Of a stretch of DNA of 64,000 nt, positions 1 through 10,943 are shown piece by piece. The first letter of the stretch is position 1; the number at the start of each line of letters is the position of its first letter. The translations under genes and the position numbers were made by a program. Source of the stretch: Paratinospora sagittata. Taxonomy: Eukaryota; Streptophyta; Magnoliopsida; Ranunculales; Menispermaceae. The notes beneath the pieces were generated by a model, which searched no databases, had not been told where the DNA came from, and was given only the letters and a program-made list of their open reading frames with translations. Location: contig CM069599.1 of NCBI GenBank assembly GCA_035771175.1, positions 36,457,707 through 36,521,706 on the forward strand, in the 5' to 3' direction.

Positions 1-225
1 TTCTATCTAAGCTAGATGTAACGATTCTAGCGGACTAATTTTGACTGTGGGAGCCGTTTTACGGCGTTTTGACAAATTGGGGTTTTGACCCCAACGTGAA
101 TGAAAACCCGCTATGAAGCTAGAAAAATGCTTCCTGGACTGTTAGAAACCCGAATATGTGGTTAGATTCAATTTTATGATTTTTGGAGCCGTTGGACAAT
201 TTTAATACAATATACATCTTTCGGA

Positions 226-286
226 TGAATAGTAAAAATAAATGGTAATAGTAAATAGTGAATAGTAAATGTAAATAGTAAATAGT

Positions 287-334
<48 letters not shown>

Positions 335-352
335 AAATGTAAATACTAAAAA

Positions 353-384
<32 letters not shown>

Positions 385-470
385 AATAAATAGTGAATAG
401 TAATAGTGAATAGTGAAAATGAATAGTGAAAGTGAATAGTGAAAGTGAATAGTATTGTGAACAGTGATGT
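226..470. repeat. Degenerate 7-bp simple-sequence tract
   Basis: About 245 bases built from the heptamer GTGAATA and one-base variants (GTAAATA, GAAAATA). The minus-strand reading frames through it are low-complexity Tyr/Phe/Thr/Ser strings and are not genes. It sits in the left flank of retroelement-derived sequence. Confidence 0.9.
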
Positions 471-999
471 GCATCCAATGAAACTCCGGTTTGAGATCAC
501 AGAATCATAGAGAACTGAATTCCGGACGTTTCGATGCTAAAATTGTGATTTTTGGATATGAGGTGATAGTTTTAGTAACTAAGTATATGGTGTCGTGAAA
601 ATCTATTTTCACTGTTCTTTCTTTTGAAAATATCTAGATTGACCACAGAAACGAGATAGTAGTTTCTTCAACTGCTTATGAGTCCTAAATGGATTTATTA
701 TTCGTGATTTGAAGTGAGTTGAGAAATGAAAGATGTAAATAGATATGAATACAAGAAATTGAATTATGGAGTGATTATGACAGGTTAAATTCGTTGGATT
801 TAACTTGGAGCTGGACTCGAAAGCGACGATGATTGGGTTTAAGTTGAACGTGTTGTACTGTGAGTATAGTTTTCTTGATTTGGTTCTTGTATGACATTGT
901 ACGCATATAAACTGTTTGATTGTACGCATGTGATATTATATATAAGGCATTGAGTTTTATGGATCATGCAAACTAATTTTAGCATTGGAGTTTGTAATG

Positions 1000-1873
1000 A
1001 TGAGGCTTTGCGATTCCTCATTGTCATTTCGTTAGGTCTGTCCTAACAAGGGTTGCGATCCTTGAAATGACTGTTACTTGGGTAATGAGATGTTGTGGCT
1101 ACCTTGTAACGGCCATACAAGGGTTAGACCCGCTCTCGTGCCTTGCGGAGGAGGGAGATTGTGTGAATTGGGTCATGAGAAGTTGTGTCTACCTTGTACG
1201 ACCATACAAGGGTTAGACCCGCTCTCTTGCCTTGCGGAGGAGGGAGATTGTGCATTATGATATTGAAAATCATGCAATTTATGTTGTTGGCATGTATAAT
1301 ATATTTGTTGAATGATGCATGTGTTGAATAAGTGTTTGAAATGATTTTAAATGTCATATTGCTCTAAATGCATATAATTGTCATCTCAAGAACTATATTC
1401 ACTGAGCTGTTGTTTGCTCACCCCATTTCCTCCAATCTTTCAGGTATTGAGTCGAAGGGAAAAGAAACTTGTCTGGTAGGTGTATGTATGCTTGGAGGAA
1501 ATCAATATTATTTACGTTATTTTGATATGTATAATTATCACACACGATATATATGTAATATCACCTAGATGGGTTGTGTGGTAAGATTATATAATGCTTG
1601 GGATGATGAAATGAGATGATCATAGATATTTAGTTGGTGAGAATTTCATTTGTGGAATGAATGGAATCAATGTGAATGGAATGATCCTCTTTATATATAT
1701 GGAATTTGATTTGATGTGTGGTATAAAAAAAAAAAAAATATTCTGTACATTTTGGGAATGTTTGTGAGAGTACGTGAAGGCTGACAGTGTATTATATACT
1801 GTATATGGGTTTGTACAGTGTATAGTACGCTGTGCCGGTCATGACGTCAGCTTACGTCAGGGGCGTCGTGACA
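1000..1873 (+). mobile_element. 3' part of a putative LTR (LTR retrotransposon)
   Basis: The segment ends at GTGACA just before a consensus plant primer-binding site at 1878, as expected for the 3' end of a 5' LTR. It contains an 84-85-bp tandem duplication (1079-1163 and 1169-1252) and ends in a GACGTCAG-rich stretch. The left LTR boundary is not identifiable because no second LTR copy is visible in the window. Bases 1-999 contain the simple repeat and nothing else I can assign; they may belong to the same LTR. Confidence 0.5.
1079..1252. repeat. Two-copy 90-bp-period tandem repeat inside the LTR
   Basis: Units at 1079-1163 and 1169-1252 begin TGGGTAATGAGA / TGGGTCATGAGA and end GGAGGGAGATTGTG in both copies. 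They differ by a few substitutions and one indel. Such duplications are common in plant LTRs. Confidence 0.85.
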
Positions 1874-1877
1874 ATAT

Positions 1878-1889
1878 TGGTATCAGAGC
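1878..1889 (+). other. Retrotransposon primer-binding site
   Basis: TGGTATCAGAGC, the usual plant LTR-retrotransposon PBS complementary to the 3' end of initiator tRNA-Met, lies 4 bases after the inferred LTR end. The 450 bases that follow (1890-2340) carry no open frame and look like an untranslated leader. Confidence 0.85.
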
Positions 1890-2347
1890 CTTAAGTTTAA
1901 AATTCTTAAAAAGATAAAATCTTTATGATATTATGATTGTTTGTATGGGTATACATATGGGTAGTTCTATTATGTGAAGCCTAATCCAATACGTTATCTT
2001 GACTGAGAATTCACATGTATCAGTGAATTTCAGATTTGGAAAAGACCAGTCAAGAGTAACAATTGCTGATCACGAAAGGATCAGAAGGCTACTTAGATTG
2101 CGAAATCAAACCTTATGAGGTTGTGAGTTCGAATCTGGGGGAGGCCCTTTACTATTCATGAGGGAATAGTAGGGACAAATGATCCCGGGGGTACTAGACG
2201 CTGCGGCGATGCTGTGTACTGGGATGTGACAATATTATGTGGTATATAATGGCTGGAGTGCTCCCAAGACCTGCGGGTTGAGGGGTAGAGTACTCATCAC
2301 GTCTGGGTAGAATGTGCTGCGGTGCATTCCAGGCGTGACAGGTTGCA

Positions 2348-3262
2348 TTGACAACTTTTAAAGATTACCTTGGCAGGCGCTTTCATATGAAGGATTTGAG
2401 AGTTTTGAAGTATTTCTTAGGGCTAGAGGTAGCCCGTAATCCAGAAGGAATTTTTCTTTGCCAAAGAAAATACACCCTCGAGATAATTTCTGAAACGGGT
2501 TTATTGGGAGCCAAGCCTGCGGCATTTCCTATGGAACAAAATCACAATTTGGCCCTTGCTAAGGGCGAATTCCTTGCGGATCCGGCGCCTTATAGGCGAC
2601 TTGTAGGGAGATTGATTTACTTGTCTGTGACGAGACCTGATCTTGCATATTCGGTTCATATTTTGTCCCAATTTATGCAACAACCTCGTGAGGATCATTG
2701 GGAGGCAGCTCTCAGGGTCGTGCGATATTTGAAGAAGAGTCCGGGGCAAGGGATTTTGCTTCGTGCTGATAGTGACCTACGTCTAGAAGGGTGGTGTGAT
2801 TCGGATTAGGCTAGTTGTCCACTTACGCGGCGTTCCTTGACAGGATGGTTCGTGTTACTTGGTTGTTCTCCTGTGTCGTGGAAGACCAAGAAGCAACAAA
2901 CAGTGTCTAGATCGTCTGCGGAGGCTGAGTATAGATCAATGGCGACAACAGTATGTGAGCTAAAGTGGCTTCACCAACTTTTAAGCGACTTGGGTGTGCG
3001 ACATCCGAAGGGTATGAAGTTATTTTGTGATAGTCAGTCGGCATTATACATTGCTCAAAATCCGGTTTTTCACGAAAGAACAAAGCATATAGAGGCTGAC
3101 TGCCATTTTGTTCGAGATGCGGTGACTGAAGGGATGATTTGTCCGTCATATGTTTCCACTAGTGTTCAATTGGCCGACATCTTTACAAAAGCGTTTGGGA
3201 AAGCGCAATTTGAGTTTTTACTTTGCAAGTTGGGTGTTCGAGATCTTCACGCTCCAACTTGA
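2348..3262 (+). pseudogene. Ty1/Copia pol fragment: end of reverse transcriptase plus RNase H
   Basis: One frame reads the C-terminal third of a Copia polyprotein: the end of RT (LKYFLGLEVAR, TRPDLAYSVHILSQFM) and then RNase H ([60 protein letters not shown]). A TAG at 2807-2809 sits where family members have Trp after CDSD; the frame continues unchanged on the other side, so it is a simple nonsense change. Gag, protease, integrase and the catalytic YVDD part of RT are absent between the PBS and this frame, so the element is internally deleted and cannot be autonomous. Stop at 3260-3262 is followed at once by a polypurine tract. Confidence 0.93.
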
Positions 3263-3302
3263 GGGGGGGTATTACGATATTACGATATTACGATATTACC
3301 CT
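3261..3302 (+). other. Polypurine tract and start of a 3' LTR with 8-bp tandem repeats
   Basis: A GAGGGGGGG purine run directly follows the pol stop codon, as at the 3' end of Copia elements. It is followed by about four copies of TATTACGA. The presumed 3' LTR is then cut off within a few tens of bases by LINE-derived sequence. Confidence 0.6.
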
Positions 3303-3329
3303 TACTTTAGTTGTTGTAATAGATATATA

Positions 3330-3640
3330 TTTGATGATTGTGAATGAAAATGGAGAGAAAATTTGTAAAGTTTATTTTGACAGAAACGATCCAAGGAAAT
3401 GCCCCCACTTCAATTGAGGAAGGTGATACGAGCAAGCCGCAACATAGACTTTCCCATCTATGCCTTAAAGATCCAACCCAAGCACGGGGAACAAACAAAT
3501 GATCTGCGGATTCCCCCTCCAATAAACATAATGAGCAACAATGTGGAGATAAATACCTATTGGGGAACCGCTTTTGCATCACATTTGCAGTATTTAGCTT
3601 CCTAAGCAACAGAGTCCACCCAACAGGTTCACACACTTCT
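3330..3640 (-). mobile_element. LINE ORF2 fragment (zinc-binding RT tail)
   Basis: The minus-strand frame contains the conserved tail of plant LINE reverse transcriptases (zf-RVT type): KLNTANVMQKR, then paired cysteines in SPHCCSLCLLEGES and ADHLF. Only about 100 codons remain and both ends are lost. It abuts the truncated LTR of the preceding Copia fragment. Related LINE tails recur at 11516-12640 and in the ACA introns. Confidence 0.8.
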
Positions 3641-3916
3641 CTAACATATTAACCCTTTTGACTCTCATAAAAAATATTTATACTAAGATTTGATATAAAT
3701 AAATAAATAATAGCCTTACAGCGTCCAAACCTGCACACTTTTTTTTTAAACTTCTTGGTCTCTTAATTCTTTTTAAAAAACTTTTAAATGTTATTTCTGC
3801 TATTGTTATGTGGCTCTTAACTTGTAACCTTGAATTGCTTGGTGTCATGTGTATGTAAAATTATTTCATTGATTTTGGTAGTTCTCATTTTGTGCATGAT
3901 TTTTTGCTTGTATCAG

Positions 3917-5880
3917 GTAGAACCTGCTCCTGTTCTAATCAAGGCAAAGGCGCCATGGTCAGCTCGAAGGGGGTCTGAGATGAGATCTGGCCCATATTCT
4001 CTCTTCTTTTTTTTAATGAATTACCATTAACCATCAAATGGTGATCATGAAGTTACATATAAGCAAACATTTAAAAAAAAAAAAAATTAGTGTCTATGGT
4101 GACCAATTTCTATTTCCCCGTCTTGCAGCATACTGAACAAGTTGACACCAGAGAATTTTGCTGTTCTTAAGGGTCGACTGATTGATGTTGGGATCACTAC
4201 ACCAGAAATGTTGCAGGTTTATACCTTAAATTATTCAAATCAACTCAACAAAATTTTTTCCCAACCTGCTTCATCCACTCTGCTCTGTCAAATTTATTTC
4301 TTATAATTGGATTCACTGGGTCTGCAAATAAAATGCAGGGTGTTGTCTCATTGATATACGAGAAGGCTGTGCTGGATCCCATATTTTGTTCCATCTATGC
4401 TCTTCTTTGTCATGATCTAAATACAGAGCTCCCACCATTCCCTCTTGATGAGCCTTGGAGAGGTAACCTCACTGTCAAGCGCCTCCTCTTGAATAATTGC
4501 CAATATACATATGAAAATGCTGCAAATTCGAGGGCACAAGTTAGGCGACCGAGCACTGCCCCTGAACAAGAAATGGAACAGCGAAACAAAGAAAGAATGG
4601 TGAAGCTGTGCACTCTCGGAAACATTCGACTCATAGGAGAGCTTCTGAAACGGATGATGGTGGCTAAGAGGATTGTTCACCACATTGTTCAGGTTCTTGT
4701 GAAAACTCTATCCCTATCTCACGGGGGGTGTCAATAGGCAAAATTAGCCAAACTAATGCTTTGGTTAGGTTTGTGAATGAATATGGTTTGGGTTAGGTTT
4801 AAAAAATATATAGTTTGATTTGATTCACCAGACTTTAAACATCGATTTAAACTCAAACTAATTTTAAAGTTAAAGATGTTAATATTTTGATCTTTAATGT
4901 TCAAGCTTCTTTTGTTAAAGTAGATATTACGTATGTACTATAAATATTTGCATTACCATTTTATGTAATAAGAAATAATTTCTAATCTATTAAATGTACA
5001 TTATATTAACTTTAGGTAAACACGTATACTGTTAAATAATTTAATTATTTAATAATTTTATATTTTTAATTTTTTAAATCGATTAACATAAATCGATTGC
5101 GTTTGGTTTGACAAAATACCAAATTGATTACCTTTGGTTTGAATTAGGTTTGAGCATAAAATCGAATCAAACTGAACTATTCACACTCCAATATCCCACC
5201 AAAAAAAAGAATGAAGTTCTAGCTGTTCTGGAGATTTTATGATTTTACCTATTGTTTCATGCACCAAATAGGAGCTACTGGGAACTGATGCAGAAACTTT
5301 CCCTGGTGAGGATAATGTTGAAGCCTTATGTCAGCTTCTCAATACCATAGGAAAAGAGCTGGATGAAAGCCCCGGGTTCAAGCTTCATAATGATGCTCAT
5401 TTCAACCGACAGAAGAAACTGGCGACGCACCCACACTTGTCACCACGGTTAAGGTTCATGGTGCTCAATGTTTTGGACCTGCGCGCTAACAGTTGGGTTC
5501 CAAGGCATGAATTGAACGCGTAACTTTAGTTTTTATGACCATGTCATATGCATAGTCTATCCTTGTGTTAATTATATAACCCGTCTTAGAAGCTGGAGCA
5601 TTTTGTTGGGTTTCTTTTGTTTCTTTGAGGACTCCTACTTCTCTCTTTTCTTTCTTTTTTCAAACTTTTTATCTAAATGAAGTTGTTTCTTTCCTATCAA
5701 AAGAAAAATTATATAGCCCATCTTATTATTTGTACTTGTTCTGCAGTTTAAAGGCAAGATCATTAAAATCCATTGTGAAGAAGCAGAGAAGAGTCATCAT
5801 CAAGGATTGCAACCAGATGCCACTTCAGATATGAGAATGGGTCCTGCAAGTTTGTCCAAGGATGGATGCACATATTTAAT
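3917..5880 (+). pseudogene. EIF(ISO)4G: eIF(iso)4G-like gene, copy A (MIF4G domain, broken)
   Basis: Exon-like blocks at 3917-3990, 4129-4216, 4339-4692, 5272-5519 and about 5747-5880 match the MIF4G core of plant translation initiation factor eIF(iso)4G. Landmarks in order are [75 protein letters not shown] and a HCEEAEK segment. In the intact family this domain is the eIF4A/eIF3-binding scaffold. The first block has lost about 70 bases that copy C (17752) keeps, one codon is missing in block 3, and block 5 needs a one-base frame change to join block 4. The eIF4E-binding N-terminus and the C-terminal domain are absent. A MITE sits in the intron after block 3. I regard it as a pseudogene fragment. 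Confidence 0.88.
4723..5191. mobile_element. hAT-like MITE in intron of eIF(iso)4G copy A
   Basis: The ends form an imperfect terminal inverted repeat (GGGTGTCAATA at the left; the right end reads GAGTGTGAATA on the other strand). The flanks carry an 8-bp target-site duplication with one mismatch (TATCTCAC at 4715-4722, TATCCCAC at 5192-5199). The interior is AT-rich with GGTTTGG/AACCAAA motifs and no coding frame. The same element occupies the same intron in copy C (18631-19111), so it inserted before the gene was duplicated. Confidence 0.75.
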
Positions 5881-5956
5881 TTTCTCCGCAGTTTTTTAAC
5901 CACTGAAGCCGTCTCAATTCTCATAATTTATTACTGTTTACGTTGGTTGTGTTGCG

Positions 5957-6613
5957 TCATTAAGTAGGATTTTAGTTTCCAAGTTGTAGTAGTAATCACA
6001 TGAGGTAATTTTCAAATTTCTTTATTGAGTAGGACTATAGTTTCCAAATTGCAATTGGAATCAGATTAGGTAATTTGGATTTCCATAAGTAAGGGGTTGT
6101 AATAGAGTTAAAAAAATGATTGATTGAATGGAAAAGATATTATTTATTGCTTCTATCTCCTCCTCCTCCTTAAATCTTCTTCTTCTTTCTCTTCTGTTAT
6201 CTTCTTCCTTATTTTGTTCTATGAATAAACTACCATGACTGAATTCAAATTACTTGTCCTCTACTCCATGGTTTCTCTTTATTATACATGCAGTCGTTGT
6301 TGCTAATTAATTTTCATTTGTGTGAAAGTTCATTCAGCCTTCTGCAAGATTGTTTCTGCTGCAACTGCATTCTGCTTAATCTTTAATTCTATGTGGAATG
6401 ATCTGTAACAGGACAAACGAACGAGGAAATTTCTGCATGAAGCTATTATTGCAATTCATGTTTCTGCTTGCATTGTCCAGGTATCAGTTGGTGAGATCCA
6501 AACAACCAATATTGATAAGTACCGTCGTCAGAATGTTGCCAATCTAAGTTCTTTGTCATAGTTTTCTGGTTTCTCATACTTTGCTGTTGTCGTGCTCTTT
6601 TCTTTTTTGTAGT
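5957..6613 (+). repeat. Segmental duplicate, downstream part of the eIF(iso)4G unit (partner at 12749-13372)
   Basis: Near-identical, apart from small indels, to 12749-13372. Within both copies lies a 69-base block with splice-like borders (6412-6480 and 13201-13269) that stays open in phase 0 and encodes the similar peptides KFLHEAIIAIHVSACIVQ and RFLHEATVAIHVSACIVQ. I do not recognise this peptide. The copies diverge after 6613. Confidence 0.85.
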
Positions 6614-6616
6614 TAA

Positions 6617-6874
6617 CCCTTGTGGTCCAGTGGAAGTCAAGAGCAATATGAAAGTGGAAGAGCCCACATTCATCAAATTAACCATAACCAGCCCTTGTGG
6701 TTCAATGCAAATCAAGAACAGCAGCAACAAATGGGTAACAGTTCCTTTGTTCATCAGCAAGGTGAACCAACTTCCTCGTGGTTTAATATTAATTCAAATG
6801 AGCAAGATTCATTTAGCTTGGAGCAACAACACTTCCTAGATGATCAATATCATCATGGGGAGGACAATATGTGA
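6617..6874 (+). other. Unrecognised Gln/Asn-rich open frame
   Basis: An open frame of 80-odd codons follows a possible splice acceptor after 6613. It shows three spaced W-containing repeats (LWSSGSQEQ, LWFNANQEQQQQ, SWFNINSNEQ) and an acidic His-rich end before a TGA. It could be the 3' end of a transcription-factor-like gene, but no family is recognisable and the codon bias is not decisive. It is unclear whether it belongs to the eIF(iso)4G unit. No other gene is seen between 6875 and 7974. Confidence 0.25.
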
Positions 6875-7490
6875 AGATGTGGTTGTTCTGGGACAATATG
6901 AAAAAAGACAAATTATGTGACTTTGCAGCTAGTTAAATCAACGAACTACCCAAGTATCTCATTATTATTTTAAAAAAACATGGTTCAATTGAAATTCTTG
7001 TGGCTACTTACAATTATAAAATAGGTAAGTTAGAAGTTTTTGGTCTTCAACCAATCCTCGGATGACCTAATAGTACATTTTGTACAAAAATAGACAAAAA
7101 TAAAAATAAAAATTGAGCTGCTTTATTTTTTTTTTAAGAAAAATGGGTTTACCCGACCAGCGACAGCCTGAGACGAGACAGAGTAATTGGCACGAGGAGT
7201 CTCGCTTTCTCGAAATTCCCCTCTTGCTCCACTGCATATCGCAAACTTGCTCAGGCCAGACAGGTGCAGGTAGCTCAACCGCATTACTCGATATTGAAAC
7301 ACAAGTTGGAGATGTATCGGCCTATGTTCCCACCAATGTGATCCCCATTGTAGCTTGGCTCTTCATGGGACGGACGTTCGCATTCCCCCTCTCTCTAATC
7401 TAACCCTACCTCGCTCGCCCAGGTTTGTTGACACAATAACATTCGATACACGGATGAAACCTGCCGTCGGGTTGATTGCATACCCCGTTA

Positions 7491-7673
7491 TCCCATTCCC
7501 ACGCCATTTCAATCAACTTTTTTTTATCCACGGTTTGATACATCAACACGACTGGTCCTACAATTTTTAAGTACAATATTTATAAATTATATTTAAAAAG
7601 TAATTTAATAATTCTTAATGACAGTATCAACGGTGGATAAAAATAAGTTGATTGAAATGGCGTGCGATTGGGA
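7491..7673. repeat. Imperfect inverted repeat, about 50-bp arms
   Basis: Arms at 7491-7540 and 7625-7673 are reverse complements with only a few mismatches. The shared core reads CACGCCATTTCAATCAACTT on the left arm. The spacer is 84 bases. It lies 300 bases upstream of the U1 start codon. It could be a small MITE or a hairpin-forming element; no flanking duplication is clear. Confidence 0.8.
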
Positions 7674-7974
7674 CAACGAACAATATAAAATCAAATGAAA
7701 GGTTATTGTCCGATATGAAATCGGGCCGAGAGTGCTGTATGTATGTCTGTACTTCTGCTTTTTCTTTTCACTTTTATATCTATTTTATGTCTCTTCTTTG
7801 TCTCTGTCAAATAAAAAAAAGTCTCTACTTGCTCCGTTCAGTAACAGCCCGCCACGTGCCCTGTATACTAAAGCATAGTAATCGCGTCTTCTTCAACTTA
7901 AAATGCAAAAGCTGATATTTGTAAGAGAGAGGAGAGAGAGGAGAGAGAGGAAACGTTTGGTCTTCACCGGTGGG

Positions 7975-10943
7975 ATGCAAATCCTGGTGAAAACACCGGC
8001 TGCGGGAACGATTACGGTGGGAATTGAGAGCTGCGACACACTCTACGACATTAAACGAAGAATCTGCGAGAAGATAGGGATTCCTACTGATGATCAGCGA
8101 CTGCTGTATGGTGGAAAGCAGCTTGAGGATGGTTTGGTTCTTGATCAGATCAATTTGATCCAAAGTAGGTTACTTGATCAGCCTCACGATTCCCTTGAGG
8201 ATCATGATCCAGCAAGTGCTTATCCCACTGTTTTTCTGTTGTTGCGTCTGAGAGGAGGAACAAACGTGATCTTTCATAGAGTTCAGTTTGTGCACAGTTC
8301 ATCTGAATCAGAATCGTCAGATCACGATGAGCCTCTGCTATTTACTCAATCCATCTCAGGTATACACAATATATACCATTAGTATCCCAAAAAAAAAAAA
8401 AAAAAGGGAAAATCTGTGAAAAATATCGGTCATGCGCTTAGTTGCAGAATCATAGATTTTGTTGAATTTCTTGAGATTGTATCAGCTTACTGTTGTCAAT
8501 TTTATTGGAGAGTTCTTATAGTCATTAAGTTATTTTCAAATAAATCTGATGTTCAGATATCAGGATTCAGTCCCCGAGGAAAACCAAAGACGATGATGAT
8601 AAAATGTCTCCCTTTTGCATCATTGATACCAAAGCTGCGAACATCGATCGACTCAGACGGTGGAGGGTAAGTTTCCATCAGTAACAGTACTTTGCTTCGT
8701 TCCCATATGATTCTGACATTTTCAATTTTTACATAATTACTTTTTATCATGTAAGCAATAATAGCCTTATTGTGATTTTGATTGTTTCATTTATTTGACT
8801 ATTGACATCGTGAGATGTTTTAATTAGTTCAAATTGATGGAATCGGGGTTTAATTAGTTTTTCAAATGATGCTTTGTCAAACATTCTGTTCAAGGAACAA
8901 ATGTTGTTCAATTGTTTCACATTTTAATTAGGTTCAAAATTCGTGAGATAAACTCTTAATATATTTTTATAAGGAATTTGGTGCTAAATTAGGCATATCA
9001 GTTGTTGTCAAACCATCTCTGAGAAAACACCTTGACAAAAACAATAGTAATTATGTTACTGCATCTTTTAAAGTTAATTAGGAATTATAACTGAATTTAG
9101 ACTAAGATAGCTTCAATAAACTAGATCACAACAATTATTACTAAAAGGAGAAGTATCTAAAGTTATATATATGTACGAAGGTCAGGATTTTCAGAGAAGA
9201 ATTTAGAAAAGAAAAGAAGACAAAAAAAGGGAACTTTGGAGCAATTTGAGTGCCTATTTTTTCTTACTTGTATCATATTTATATTTGTGGAAGTTTAGCA
9301 GATTCTTATGTTACTTTTTATGTCATACCATATCCAGTAAATAAGTGGAATTATTCCTCAAGCTGGCCTGTCTCCTCTGTGGGCTTCTCAACTAAGAGTT
9401 GTGGCATTTAATAGCCTTTTACCTTTTTTTCTTTTGTTATACACCTATACGTTAGAGTATATAGGTATGTGTTTGAAGGAAGAGATGAGTTGTTTCAAGG
9501 TTTTTGAGGTATGCAGTGGTTTCTAGATGTTAAATGGGGTCTTATCATGGTATCTAACAAGAAGTTAATTGAGTATATTTTTTACTCATGCTCTTTTTTT
9601 CAAAGTTGTATCATCCGTGATTTCTTTTTTCGTAATGTTTTTATTTCATAGTTGGTATTACTGTTATGCTCATTTCTTTTGATATTTAAAATTTAATTGA
9701 AACAAGAAACATAAAAGCATAGAAGAAAAAGTAGCAACTAGGAAATTGAGGCATTTTAATAGATTTTTGACTTTTTTTCCTTTTGTTATAGGCTTATAGG
9801 TTAGAGTATGATAGGTACACGTTTGAAGGAAAAGATGAGGGCACTGTAGGCCATATGCTGAATGTCAAAGCTTCAAGTTTAATTTGTTTCAAGGTTTTTG
9901 AGGTGTGCAGGGGTTTCTAGTTGGTAAATGGGGTGTGTGATGATGTGATCATCATAGTATCTTTTAAGAAGTTAATTGAGTATGTTTTAGGTTATCGTAC
10001 CCTCTTTTTCAAATGTTTATATTTCTTCGATATTGGCCATCTTGTTGGCTTCAAGTAAATCTATATTCAGTTCCTTGTAAAATTATTTGAAATATCTGTT
10101 ACCAAATTCAGTGTAATTGATTGTCATTAAGTTCCATCACCTTAATTCCTTTAAGAAAAAAGATCTCTCTTATTTGCTTTAAATAGTTAGTTATTTATTC
10201 TTCCAGCTATTTTACAATCATGTTGTAGTGGATTGTTTTAAATGAGAGATATTGGAAGAAACTGTATTGCAGGTGCATCTCAGCATCATTTAAGAACGAG
10301 TGACAACTTTTATATTCCATATATATAATTATCTATTGCTACAAAACTAGTTCTTCCAGTGATGTTACTATTGTCATCGTGACGTGGCTCTATACGAACA
10401 CATCAGAGTTTGATTAATGGATTATTTTCTATAATTTCAATCTAGATGTAGCATGGCTGGTATCTCCTGTGATTGCTTGGTTCCTGATTTCCCTTGTTCA
10501 GTTTTGCACCGAACTTTTGTTTTTTTTTCATGTGATAGGTTTATTGTAGGCTGCCCCAGGTAATGTTGTTACTGTTTGATGTAAGGCTGGAATATTTACT
10601 ATTATATCATATCTTTAATTCTCAATTAATTAATTATGAAGGTCTCATGAATACTGTGCTTTTCAGAAAACAAATGATTGATGTCATTTTATTTGGACTA
10701 AATGATTTTCAGCAAGCTGCTCTTGTACTAAATTCCTCTCGTCGGTTTCGTTACACTTTGGACTTGAAAAAAATGGAAGAAAGAGAACAAGTAAGAAGGA
10801 AGATCAGAGGCCATACGAGTAATTTTATATATTGTTCGATATTTCTTTACATAGTTCAGTTTTCCTTGTCTATTTCTAATTTATGTAATTTATTTTGTGT
10901 TAGTCGGCAATGCTTTTCAAACAGTGCGGGGAACGAGCAAATG
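7975..10943 (+). CDS. U1: ubiquitin-like domain fused to ACA N-terminal exons
   Basis: Exon 1 (7975-8359, phase 1 end) encodes a ubiquitin-like domain starting MQILVKT, with IGIPTDDQRLLYGGKQLEDG in the middle and LLRLRGG at the end. About 16 residues are inserted before the last strand. An acidic Ser-rich tail (SSESESSDHDE) follows. Exon 2 (8557-8666) continues in frame through DDDDKMSPF to AANIDRLRRWR. Exon 3 (10713-10818) reads [20 protein letters not shown], the calmodulin-binding autoinhibitory helix of ACA8/9/10 pumps, and exon 4 (10904-10943) reads AMLFKQCGERAN. These match ACA exon 1 and exons E1-E2 of the gene at 38816-63577. Exon 3 is 11 bases shorter than its ACA counterpart at its 3' end, so exon 4 falls out of frame if the equivalent donor is used. 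The start is the ATG aligning with ubiquitin Met1. The rest of the pump is absent. Expression is unproven; it may encode a truncated UBL-CaM-binding protein or be a young pseudogene. Confidence 0.8.
9420..9995 (+). repeat. Diverged direct duplication inside the large U1 intron
   Basis: The stretches 9420-9585 and 9768-9995 share long blocks: a CTTTTGTTATA start, GTTTGAAGGAA, TTTCAAGGTTTTTGAGGT, GGTTTCTAG and AAGAAGTTAATTGAGTAT. The second copy carries about 60 extra bases. It is non-coding. Confidence 0.7.

Noticed and set aside
119..500. Minus-strand open frames rich in Tyr, Phe, Ser and Thr
   Set aside because: They are translations of the 7-bp simple repeat; the low-complexity peptide repeats the DNA period.
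2100..2150. Possible tRNA or SINE around a box B-like sequence
   Set aside because: No matching box A at the right spacing and no cloverleaf is apparent; it is better explained as part of the retroelement leader.
7113..7570. Two overlapping plus-strand frames of 96 and 71 codons
   Set aside because: No recognisable domain, no homologous copy in the duplicated units, and the end overlaps the inverted repeat. Chance frames are the simpler explanation.
7975..8275. Ordinary ubiquitin or polyubiquitin gene
   Set aside because: The domain is diverged at many ubiquitin-invariant positions, has an insertion before the last strand, occurs singly and is followed by ACA exons, not by another ubiquitin unit or a ribosomal protein tail.
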